Of a stretch of DNA of 64,000 bases, positions 22,510-30,162 are shown piece by piece. This DNA is from an uncultured Eubacteriales bacterium (GTDB lineage: Bacteria; Bacillota; Clostridia; Lachnospirales; Lachnospiraceae): positions 1 to 64,000 of the forward strand of contig URMF01000013.1 in the NCBI GenBank assembly GCA_900548855.1, in the 5' to 3' direction. The stretch's first letter is position 1. Every line of letters begins with the position of its first letter. The notes under the pieces are model-generated. The model was not told the DNA's origin, did no database searches, and saw only the letters and a program-made list of their open reading frames with translations. A program made the position numbers and the translations under genes.

Positions 22510-24905
22510 TATTCTACTCCACGATTGTAATGTCCTCTGGTTTTATCTCCGTCATAACTTTTCCCACCAAAAAAAACATCTAACACCTTCTGTACTTCCT
22601 CTTCACTTTCTTTTGTAAAATGTAAACGCAAGACGCCCTTTCCGGTAAATTCTTCCCGCAATAAATCAAAAATAACCGTAGGAATACCATTATAAATAAT
22701 GTTATAACAGTATTTGCAGATACAGGAAACAAAAAAGGATTTGTGATATCTATCCTGCATCCGGAATGTCTCATTTGTATAGCTGCAATGCCTTAAAGTA
22801 TTTTGCAGACATTGGGCGCTTACCATAAGCTGCTGGTATCCATAAGCCTCTATCTCCCAATCCCTCTGGATAAACGATAATTTTTTTATCTGTCTGTGAT
22901 TCAGTTCCACAGGAACCGTAACTCTGGCATTGGGAAAAGCTTTCTGTATAAATGCTGCAGCGTAATTATTCATCACATAAAGACTGTTATCGATAACAAG
23001 CTTTCCCTGATAGCCCATATGATGCAGATACGCCAATTCGTCCAGATTCCGGACAACAATACCGCATATGCCATGTTCCTTTAATCCATGTAAGCCTTCC
23101 ATATTCTCCAAGTAGCATGTGCGCAGAACCGGAGGCAGAACCAGATAAAATTCCCTATCTCTATTATTACTTACACTGGTTATTATATCCTCATTTTTAA
23201 AATACTGCAAATCCAGATATATTTTTCTTATTCGTAAATCCTTTTTTACGACATTAAACTGTTGGATTCCAGATACCATTACCGTTACCTCTGACGCACC
23301 TTCCTCCTTTGACTGCGAAACCCCGGCTGCAACGCTCTGCTTCCACATATCCCTTTCCTCTGGTATGTCCGCATACATCTCCATTCGTCGCCTGCCGGAC
23401 GAAAGAATTTGTATTTCCAGCTTCTTTATTGCATTTCTTCTCAAATCCTTAAGGTCTTTTAAAGAATAAAACGCATCTGCTGATATATTGCTTTCAAAAT
23501 CCTTAAAAAAATATCTTGTATTTCCCGTTTTTCCAATTTTATCCATTACCAGTGCTTCTGTAACCGGCCGGGCAGATGCTTTTTCCACCATTTCTCCAGT
23601 CTGCGTAACAGAATATTCTCTGCCCTTAACATTTACACACAATGTAAGCTTTGCCGGAAATCCGGTAAGCAATTCTATCTTCCCCACCAGCGGAAGCCTA
23701 AGCTCCTGCTGTATCATTGCGCCTAATTCATCCATCAAGGGCTTTAAAAGCATCCTTGTAACTGCCGCATTTTTAACAATTTCCTGTTTTTTAGGAACAT
23801 TCAGGGTTATCCTCTTCCCCTGCTCTGCATCCACATTACATGTCAGTGTAATCTTATCTTTTCTGCCATTTAGTACAAGAATATCTCCTTTATATACCGT
23901 TTTATTAAGTTTTACCTGAATCTGGTTCTTATAAATATCCGTTACATTCCCGATTAATACTCCGGTATTTCCAGAATTTTTTACAGATATCATGTCCTTT
24001 CCGTTTTTCTGGTAATAATATCCCCTTGTAAATCCACCCCGGTTAAAAACTTCTGCCATTTCATTTTTATATGCATCCACAAGCCCGTCGGAATACTTAC
24101 CGTCCAATACGGCATCCACAATTTCCCTATATGCCCTGACACAGACCGCAACATACTCCGGCTTCTTCATTCTGCCTTCAATCTTAAAGGAATCCACCCC
24201 TGCCCGGATTAATTCCGGCACTGCCTCTAAACCGCACAAATCCTTTGGACTTAAAATGTGTGCTCCCTCTGTATCCACCCGTTTTCCTGCTACATCAAAA
24301 ACAGTATATGGCAGCCGGCAGGTCTGGGCACACCGTCCCCGGTTACCGCTTCGGCCTCCTAACATAGAACTCATAAGACATTGACCGGAATAACAATAGC
24401 ACAATGCTCCCTGGACAAATACCTCTACCTCTGGAGGCTCTGCGCCGGTTTTTAAACTTTTGATTTCCTCTATGGATAGCTCTCTTGCCGGAACGATTCT
24501 TGTCACACCATATTCCTTTAAAAGTGCATATGCATATTCCGTGGTAATGGTCATCTGCGTAGAGGCATGGATTGGCAGTTCAGGAAACCATCTGTGAATA
24601 CAGAGCATAACTCCCAGGTCCTGCACAATCACCGCATCTAATCCCGCTTTATAAAATGGTGCCAGATAATCATAAAGCTCTTCTATTTCCTCATTACGAA
24701 ATAAGGTGTTAACAGTCAGATAAACCTTAACACCATATATATGACAATATTCAATTGCCTGTATCAATGCGGTTTCATCAAAGTTGTCTGCAAAGGCTCT
24801 TGCCCCGAATTTGCTGCCCCCAAGGTACACCGCATCTGCACCGGCAGAAACTGCTGCTTTCAAAGCATCCATAGAACCTGCCGGCGCTAAAATTTCAGGT
24901 ATCAT
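22509..24905 (-). CDS. Peptidase U32-family protein (RlhA-like)
   Basis: 798 residues. The N-terminal U32 domain (about 1-290) has ILAPAGSMDALKAAVSAGADAVYLGG, then VQGALCYCYSGQCLMSS and GRCAQTCRLPY, which carry the conserved Cys. Additional domains and a C-terminal Cys-rich region (about 715-760, CICKYC) follow. Large U32 proteins include E. coli RlhA, needed for 23S rRNA 5-hydroxycytidine; the annotation collagenase is historical. A tRNA/rRNA hydroxylation role is a family-based guess. The gene sits in the conserved ruvA-ruvB-zapA-U32-ftsW-PBP string and its stop overlaps the ftsW start. Confidence 0.85.
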   Translation of the reverse strand: MIPEILAPAGSMDALKAAVSAGADAVYLGGSKFGARAFADNFDETALIQAIEYCHIYGVKVYLTVNTLFRNEEIEELYDYLAPFYKAGLDAVIVQDLGVMLCIHRWFPELPIHASTQMTITTEYAYALLKEYGVTRIVPARELSIEEIKSLKTGAEPPEVEVFVQGALCYCYSGQCLMSSMLGGRSGNRGRCAQTCRLPYTVFDVAGKRVDTEGAHILSPKDLCGLEAVPELIRAGVDSFKIEGRMKKPEYVAVCVRAYREIVDAVLDGKYSDGLVDAYKNEMAEVFNRGGFTRGYYYQKNGKDMISVKNSGNTGVLIGNVTDIYKNQIQVKLNKTVYKGDILVLNGRKDKITLTCNVDAEQGKRITLNVPKKQEIVKNAAVTRMLLKPLMDELGAMIQQELRLPLVGKIELLTGFPAKLTLCVNVKGREYSVTQTGEMVEKASARPVTEALVMDKIGKTGNTRYFFKDFESNISADAFYSLKDLKDLRRNAIKKLEIQILSSGRRRMEMYADIPEERDMWKQSVAAGVSQSKEEGASEVTVMVSGIQQFNVVKKDLRIRKIYLDLQYFKNEDIITSVSNNRDREFYLVLPPVLRTCYLENMEGLHGLKEHGICGIVVRNLDELAYLHHMGYQGKLVIDNSLYVMNNYAAAFIQKAFPNARVTVPVELNHRQIKKLSFIQRDWEIEAYGYQQLMVSAQCLQNTLRHCSYTNETFRMQDRYHKSFFVSCICKYCYNIIYNGIPTVIFDLLREEFTGKGVLRLHFTKESEEEVQKVLDVFFGGKSYDGDKTRGHYNRGVE

Positions 24906-24954
24906 TCTTTATTCTCCATTTCAGATATTAACATGCTGCCTTATAGTATCCTTA

Positions 24955-25359
24955 TCATTCCTGTCTTGTTTTCTCCGCTTCCAGCTGGATAATTTTTCTT
25001 TGGAGGGCATTAACCTGTTCCTTATACTCCTCTACCAGCCGCATGGCAGATTCATATTTAATCTGGGTTTCTATAACCTCATGACGCAAATCATAAATCT
25101 GCTTTTCCTTTTCATCATCCTGGGCAGTGAGCTTTCCGGTTTCATTCTTTACCTTGAAATAATCATCCGCAATATTAATTGCAAGAAGGATATTCTGATA
25201 TTCTGCATTTAATCTGCGAAATCCATCTGAAGCCTTACATTCCGCAATCTTGCTATTCATATAATTGGCAACCTCCTGCAGGTAATCCGTATTCTCATAT
25301 CCACTTAAGTTATAAATCCGTCCATTAATAACAACTGGAATATCATTCTTATCTGTCAT
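24955..25359 (-). CDS. zapA: Cell division protein ZapA
   Basis: 134 residues. The N-terminal globular part (VVINGRIYNLSGYENTDYLQEVANYMN) and the following ALLAINIADDYFK-like helix (here ILLAINIADDYFKVKNE) match ZapA. The C-terminal third is a long coiled coil, longer than in Gram-negative ZapA but usual in clostridia. ZapA bundles FtsZ filaments at the division site. It lies 34 bases downstream of ruvB and upstream of the U32 gene. Confidence 0.88.
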   Translation of the reverse strand: MTDKNDIPVVINGRIYNLSGYENTDYLQEVANYMNSKIAECKASDGFRRLNAEYQNILLAINIADDYFKVKNETGKLTAQDDEKEKQIYDLRHEVIETQIKYESAMRLVEEYKEQVNALQRKIIQLEAEKTRQE

Positions 25360-25393
25360 AAATTTGTACCACGCCTTTCCATTCTATTTTCTT

Positions 25394-26410
25394 TCAGTAT
25401 GAATTCCTCTCATCCAATAAATGAGCCAGTCCGAAATGCCGATATGCCGCTTCTGTTGCCACTCTGCCTCTAGGTGTCCGGGAAATCAATCCATTTTGTA
25501 TCAGATACGGCTCATACACATCTTCAATGGTTCCTGCATCTTCCCCGATGGCTGCTGCAAGGGTATCTAATCCCACCGGTTTACCGCTGAACTTTTCAAT
25601 CATTGTCAAAATAATATTCCGGTCTACCTGATCAAGACCAAAGGAATCCACTTCCAAACGATCCAATGCTTTTCTGGCAACCTCCTCACTGATATATCCC
25701 TCAAAAGACACCTCTGCAAAATCTCTGACGCGCTTTAACAATCGGTTTGCCAGTCTAGGTGTTCCCCTGGAACGTTTTGCAATCTCCATAGCTCCTTTTT
25801 CATCAATTATAACCTCTAATACCTTCGCTGACCGGAGCACAATCTGGGAAAGCTCTTCCTTCGTATAGAACTCCAAACGATTTACCACACCAAAACGGTC
25901 CCTTAGTGGTGCTGTCAGCATTCCTGCCCTCGTCGTTGCTCCCACCAGGGTAAAATGTGGTAAATCCAGGCGGATGCTTCTGGCAGCCTGTCCCTTCCCA
26001 ATCATAATGTCAATTGCAAAATCCTCCATTGCCGGATAGAGCACCTCCTCTACCTGACGGTTCAGTCTGTGTATCTCATCAATGAACAGCACATCATTCT
26101 CGTTCAGATTGTTGAGAATGGCTGCCAGTTCTCCCGGTTTCTCAATGGCTGGCCCCGAAGTAATCTTAAGGCTGCTTCCCATCTCATTCGCAATAATGGA
26201 AGCCATAGTGGTTTTTCCAAGTCCCGGCGGTCCATATAACAATACATGGTCTAATGCTTCACCGCGATTCTTTGCCGCTTCAATAAATACTTTTAAATTA
26301 TTCTTTGCTTTTTCCTGCCCGATATAATCCGAAAGCAACGCTGGTCTTAAATTATTCTCAATCTTTACATCCTCCGGAAGAATCTGGGTACTTATCATTC
26401 TATCTATCAT
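25394..26410 (-). CDS. ruvB: Holliday junction helicase subunit RuvB
   Basis: 338 residues, standard length. AAA+ motor with Walker A GPPGLGKTT, Walker B LFIDEIHR, sensor LVGATTRAG and the C-terminal winged helix (RTPRGRVAT). Together with RuvA it drives branch migration of Holliday junctions. Start 26410 has GGAG five bases upstream; a second ATG at 26398 is possible. Downstream of ruvA by 65 bases. Confidence 0.97.
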   Translation of the reverse strand: MIDRMISTQILPEDVKIENNLRPALLSDYIGQEKAKNNLKVFIEAAKNRGEALDHVLLYGPPGLGKTTMASIIANEMGSSLKITSGPAIEKPGELAAILNNLNENDVLFIDEIHRLNRQVEEVLYPAMEDFAIDIMIGKGQAARSIRLDLPHFTLVGATTRAGMLTAPLRDRFGVVNRLEFYTKEELSQIVLRSAKVLEVIIDEKGAMEIAKRSRGTPRLANRLLKRVRDFAEVSFEGYISEEVARKALDRLEVDSFGLDQVDRNIILTMIEKFSGKPVGLDTLAAAIGEDAGTIEDVYEPYLIQNGLISRTPRGRVATEAAYRHFGLAHLLDERNSY

Positions 26411-26474
26411 ATTACTCCATTATATATTTTATATTATATGAATGCCACTGTATTTTACTAAATTTAATATATTT

Positions 26475-27092
26475 TTAAAATAATTTCTTCAATGCTTCCT
26501 TCAACAGAACTTCCGGCTCCATGGAATCTGCTCCCGGAATCTGCTTAACTGCTTTCACTGCCTCAAATTCGGAATATCCAAGACTTACCAGTGCAAGTAC
26601 GGTATCCTGAATCCCACCGCCTTTGGTATCTGCCATACTGCCTGCTACACCTTCTGCGCTTTCATCCTCCTGCGTCACAAACAAATCATCCAGCTTCAGT
26701 TTATCCTTTAATTCCATGATTATCCTGCCTGCTCCCTTGGCACCAATACCGTTTGCTTTGGTAATTGCTTTCGTGTCCCCTGCCATAATGGCAAGCGCAA
26801 GCTCCTTTACCGATAATACCGTCAAAACTGCAAGTGCTGCCTTAGGTCCGATTCCATTCACACCAAGCAGCAACTTAAAAGTATCCAGCTCCTCTTTGGT
26901 GGGAAATCCAAATAGTGACAGCTCATCCTCTCTGACATGCATATAAGTAAACAGTTTCATTTCCTGATGTACACCAGCAATGCTGTCTAACACCATTCCC
27001 GATGTATAGATGTGATAACCCATTCCATTATTTTCTAAAAGTACACTGTCTGCCAGAATCTCTTCTATCGTACCTTTGATATATCCAATCAT
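26475..27092 (-). CDS. ruvA: Holliday junction DNA-binding subunit RuvA
   Basis: 205 residues. The N-terminal OB fold (MIGYIKGTIEEI, YTYMHVREDELSLFGF-like segment), two helix-hairpin-helix motifs (LLGVNGIGPKAAL and ANGIGAKGAGRI) and the C-terminal RuvB-binding domain (VLALVSLGYSEFEAVKAV) are all present. It is a tetrameric junction-binding partner of RuvB. First gene of its operon; divergent from the RNase H-like gene at 27204. ruvC is not in the window. Confidence 0.97.
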   Translation of the reverse strand: MIGYIKGTIEEILADSVLLENNGMGYHIYTSGMVLDSIAGVHQEMKLFTYMHVREDELSLFGFPTKEELDTFKLLLGVNGIGPKAALAVLTVLSVKELALAIMAGDTKAITKANGIGAKGAGRIIMELKDKLKLDDLFVTQEDESAEGVAGSMADTKGGGIQDTVLALVSLGYSEFEAVKAVKQIPGADSMEPEVLLKEALKKLF

Positions 27093-27134
27093 AAAATTCC
27101 CCTTTATTGATAAACTCTCTCTTTCGCTTTATTG

Positions 27135-27167
27135 ATTATAGCACATTATCATGAATTATGCTATTAT
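27135..27167. promoter_or_regulatory. Divergent promoter region between ruvA and the nuclease gene
   Basis: The 111-bp gap has a minus-strand TATAAT (27140-27135) facing ruvA and a plus-strand TATTAT (27162-27167) facing the nuclease gene. They lie in a roughly symmetrical AT-rich inverted repeat (TATAGCA ... TGCTAT). Neither has a convincing -35 box. Confidence 0.35.
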
Positions 27168-27203
27168 AGAATTACTAGATATTGATATTGGGAGAGCTAC
27201 GAT

Positions 27204-28310
27204 ATGAAGACCTTTACATACACAGAAAAAACCGAACAATTTCCCATACCAGAATACTACAAATATTTTTATCCGGAATCCAGATTACTATTTTTTGATA
27301 TTGAAACAACCGGGTTTGCTGCCAGAAACACCACCCTGTACCTAATCGGCGCACTGTGGTACGAAAAGGACAGCATACGGATAATACAATGGTTTAATGA
27401 TGACGGTTACTGCGAAAAGGAAATGCTGTCTGCCTTTGATGTATTTTGCAGGGATTTTACCCATCTGGTTCATTTTAACGGACTAGGATTTGATTTACCT
27501 TATTTAAGGCAAAAGGCTGACCTGTTGGACATTCCATTTTCAGTAGATAAACGCCTTATTCAAATAGATATTTTTAAGGAAATCCGTTCCTATAAAAAAA
27601 TATTTTTCTTAGACAGCATGAAACAAATTTGTATTGAAGAGTATCTTGGAATTCAAAGAGAAGACACCTATACCGGCAAAGAATTAATCAATATATACCA
27701 ACGGTATGTTGCACATCCGGATTGCGAAAAACAAAAGGTACTGCTTCTTCATAATCATGATGATTTGTTAGGCATGCCCCAGATTAGCCGTATTCTAAAT
27801 TACAAAGCGTTTTTTGAACAGATAGACGTTACCTCTTTAGAAGCCATGACGGATGACAAACAGTTAAAATTCAGCTTTACCTATGCCGCCTGTGCCTGTC
27901 TGCCAAAGCGGCTAACCCTGTCTGTCAGCGGCATATATTTAAATGCTTTGGAGCAAAGGGCAGTTCTCTGCATTCCCATTGTACGGGATACATTAATGCA
28001 TTATTTTAAAGATTATAAAAATTATTACTATCTTCCACAGGAGGATATGGCAATCCACAAAAGCGTTGCCGCCTATGTAGCTGCAGAAAACAAAGAAAAA
28101 GCAACAAAAAGCACCTGTTACATTAAGAAAACAGATGCTTTCATTCCATGCTTTTCCGTAAACGAATATGATGTATTTAAATATTCGGTGACAGATAAAT
28201 ACAATTACCAGGTCTTGGATTCCCTTCTCTTTGCAGACCAACCTAAGCAGATATCTTATATTAAAAATGCTTTAACAGCCTTTAAAAGTTATTCAAAATA
28301 TTTACTGTAA
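27204..28310 (+). CDS. RNase H-like exonuclease (YprB-type)
   Basis: 368 residues. The N-terminal half is a DEDD exonuclease fold: FFDIETTGF (first two acidic residues), HFNGLGFDLPYLRQKA and HNHDDLLGM. This matches the YprB-like ribonuclease H-like family, whose members act on nucleic acid but lack a well-defined role. The C-terminal half has no motif that I recognise. Plus strand, divergent from ruvA, with GGGAG seven bases before the ATG. Its last 22 bases overlap the end of the convergent transglutaminase-like gene. Confidence 0.82.
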   Translation: MKTFTYTEKTEQFPIPEYYKYFYPESRLLFFDIETTGFAARNTTLYLIGALWYEKDSIRIIQWFNDDGYCEKEMLSAFDVFCRDFTHLVHFNGLGFDLPYLRQKADLLDIPFSVDKRLIQIDIFKEIRSYKKIFFLDSMKQICIEEYLGIQREDTYTGKELINIYQRYVAHPDCEKQKVLLLHNHDDLLGMPQISRILNYKAFFEQIDVTSLEAMTDDKQLKFSFTYAACACLPKRLTLSVSGIYLNALEQRAVLCIPIVRDTLMHYFKDYKNYYYLPQEDMAIHKSVAAYVAAENKEKATKSTCYIKKTDAFIPCFSVNEYDVFKYSVTDKYNYQVLDSLLFADQPKQISYIKNALTAFKSYSKYLL

Positions 28311-29221
28311 TCATAATCTGATTTGCTAAGCTTGGGCATGCCCTTTGTATTGTATTTGTATACATTTCCAAAATATTTTTTACTGGTTTTACTACCAATC
28401 AGAAAACAAAAATATCCACCTGAACTATCATTTAACTGGGTATCAATCAGATACCACTTTTTATTCACCTTTACCAGATTCCATTGATGAGCGGGATTCA
28501 TCGCCTTAGAATTGGCATGTACATATCGGCATCCAATCCCCATACCATCGCACAATGCCTTAAATGCCCTGGAATATCCGGAACACTGTGCTTTCTTATA
28601 GCGAAAAGCGCCGTAAGCGGTATTTGCAGATTTTACCCACCATCCCTTATCCTGATAGGAACAACGATTACATATATAATTATGTGCATAAAACACCTTC
28701 ACGAAATCATCCATTCCAGGCTCTGTATAAACATTCACAAAATTTGCAACCGCATTTTTTACATATTTCAGCTGGCTTTGCGTCAAAGCCGGTCCATACA
28801 CGGAACCAGTTTTATAATTTCCCTTCACTTTCACTTTTACTTTAATGTTGCTGGTAACTCTGCTGTTGTCCTTTAACAAGGCAACCACCTTGTAATAATA
28901 ATTTTTCTTTTCTTTTAATTTACTGTTCTTATATGTATTCTTGGATGCCTTCACTGTGGCAATCTTTTTATACCCATTCTTCTTATTATATGAACGGTAT
29001 ATATAATATTGGGATACATTGTCAAGCTTCTTCCATTTTAACGTCACGCTGGTGGCGGTAGCAGCCTTAACCGACAATCTCACCGACTGGACAACCTGCT
29101 GTCCGGCAGTCTCCTCCCTGCTGTCTGCCTGTGTGCCTGCAGCCAAAACATCACCCGGGCACAGCATCACAACCAACATAATACATAAAAAAACGGAAAC
29201 TATTCTCTGACTACTTCTCAT
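28289..29221 (-). CDS. Secreted transglutaminase-like protein with FN3-like domain
   Basis: 310 residues. A signal peptide (about 1-28, ending CPGDVLAAG) precedes a fibronectin-III-like domain (about 40-135: VRLSVKAATATSVTLKWKKL then YYYKVVAL). A C-terminal transglutaminase-like domain follows, with Cys in KAQCSGYSRAF, His in AHQWNLVKV and Asp in YLIDTQLND. The triad is complete, so it may be a cysteine protease or peptide-crosslinking enzyme acting outside the cell, perhaps on the wall. No substrate can be inferred. Start has GGGGGG upstream. Its 3' end overlaps the convergent nuclease gene by 22 bases. Confidence 0.85.
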   Translation of the reverse strand: MRSSQRIVSVFLCIMLVVMLCPGDVLAAGTQADSREETAGQQVVQSVRLSVKAATATSVTLKWKKLDNVSQYYIYRSYNKKNGYKKIATVKASKNTYKNSKLKEKKNYYYKVVALLKDNSRVTSNIKVKVKVKGNYKTGSVYGPALTQSQLKYVKNAVANFVNVYTEPGMDDFVKVFYAHNYICNRCSYQDKGWWVKSANTAYGAFRYKKAQCSGYSRAFKALCDGMGIGCRYVHANSKAMNPAHQWNLVKVNKKWYLIDTQLNDSSGGYFCFLIGSKTSKKYFGNVYKYNTKGMPKLSKSDYDYSKYFE

Positions 29222-29247
29222 ATTTCCCCCCTTACTTATGAAAGCAT

Positions 29248-30033
29248 TTAATCTAGGTCTATCTTCTGGTAAAAAAATGAATCTGTGGCAGCAAATCCAA
29301 TTTCCCTGGCGTGGATAATCTGCTCTGTATTTCCAATAAACAAAACACCATTTTTAACCAGACTGTTGTGGAAATTCTTATACACCTGGTCCTTTGCCTC
29401 ATCCGTAAAATAAATCACCACATTTCTGCACACAATCATATGCATACCTATAGGATATTTATCTTCCAACAAATTGTGCTTGCGAAACTCCACACATCTC
29501 TTGATATCATTATTAATCTGGTAACCATTTTCCTTTTTCGTGAAATGCTTTACCAGCAATTCTTTCGGAAGACGTTCTAAGCTTCTTGTCAGATAAAAGC
29601 CTTCTTTCGCAATTCTAAGTACATCCTCATCAATGTCCGTAGCATAAATGCGAATTTGATTCAGCGGAAAATATTTTGCCAGAAGCATTGCAATTGTATA
29701 GGGCTCATCTCCTGTAGAACAAGCAGCACTCCATATATGAATCTGGTTTCCGAACGCCCTTTTCATATAAGGAATCATCTCATTCTCAAAAACTTCCCAT
29801 TGTTTGGGATTTCTATAAAATTCTGATACATTAATTGTAAGATAGCTCACAAAGGATCGGCGCAGGGAATCATCCTTCTCCAGTGCAAGGAAATATTCTT
29901 TAAAATCATAATATCCATTCCGGTTCATTAAAGATTCGATTCTCCGTTTCATCTGCCTCTCTTTATATAAGGTTAGATTAATATTCGTAAGTCTATAGAC
30001 ATCCTTCTTAAAGCTTTCATAACCATATGCCAT
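29248..30033 (-). CDS. cheR: CheR-type protein-glutamate methyltransferase
   Basis: About 261 residues. An N-terminal helical CheR domain (FKKDVYRLTNINLTLYKERQMKRRIESL) precedes the SAM-binding domain with IWSAACSTGDEPYTIAML, ATDIDEDVLRIA and MIVCRNVVIYF. It methylates glutamates of chemoreceptors with S-adenosylmethionine. No other chemotaxis gene is nearby, so its targets are encoded elsewhere. ATG 30033 and GTG 30045 are both possible starts; GTG lies too close to the AGAGG. The palindromic repeat at 30074 lies between it and ispH. Confidence 0.9.
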   Translation of the reverse strand: MAYGYESFKKDVYRLTNINLTLYKERQMKRRIESLMNRNGYYDFKEYFLALEKDDSLRRSFVSYLTINVSEFYRNPKQWEVFENEMIPYMKRAFGNQIHIWSAACSTGDEPYTIAMLLAKYFPLNQIRIYATDIDEDVLRIAKEGFYLTRSLERLPKELLVKHFTKKENGYQINNDIKRCVEFRKHNLLEDKYPIGMHMIVCRNVVIYFTDEAKDQVYKNFHNSLVKNGVLFIGNTEQIIHAREIGFAATDSFFYQKIDLD

Positions 30034-30073
30034 TTGTCTACTCACATCCTCTCATTTTCATCAACCAAAACTC

Positions 30074-30096
30074 AAAAATGTCCACTGGACATTTTT
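30074..30096. repeat. Palindromic intergenic repeat, copy B
   Basis: Perfect palindrome with 11-bp arms, AAAAATGTCCA and TGGACATTTTT, around a single C. It is followed on the plus strand by CGCATATGCATGGCAAT, which joins the terminator at 30113. A near-identical copy with the same flanks is at 63672-63694. It sits between cheR and the ispH-rpsA terminator and encodes nothing. Confidence 0.8.
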
Positions 30097-30112
30097 CGCA
30101 TATGCATGGCAA

Positions 30113-30148
30113 TAAAAAACCTCGCCCTAGTATTCCTAAAGCGAGGTT
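30113..30148 (-). terminator. Rho-independent terminator after ispH-S1
   Basis: Minus strand: AACCTCGC, a 15-base loop, GCGAGGTT, then TTTTA. Strong 8-bp stem immediately downstream of the ispH-S1 stop at 30163; it ends the cmk-ispH-S1 transcript. Confidence 0.88.
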
Positions 30149-30162
30149 ATTCTATAAATTAA

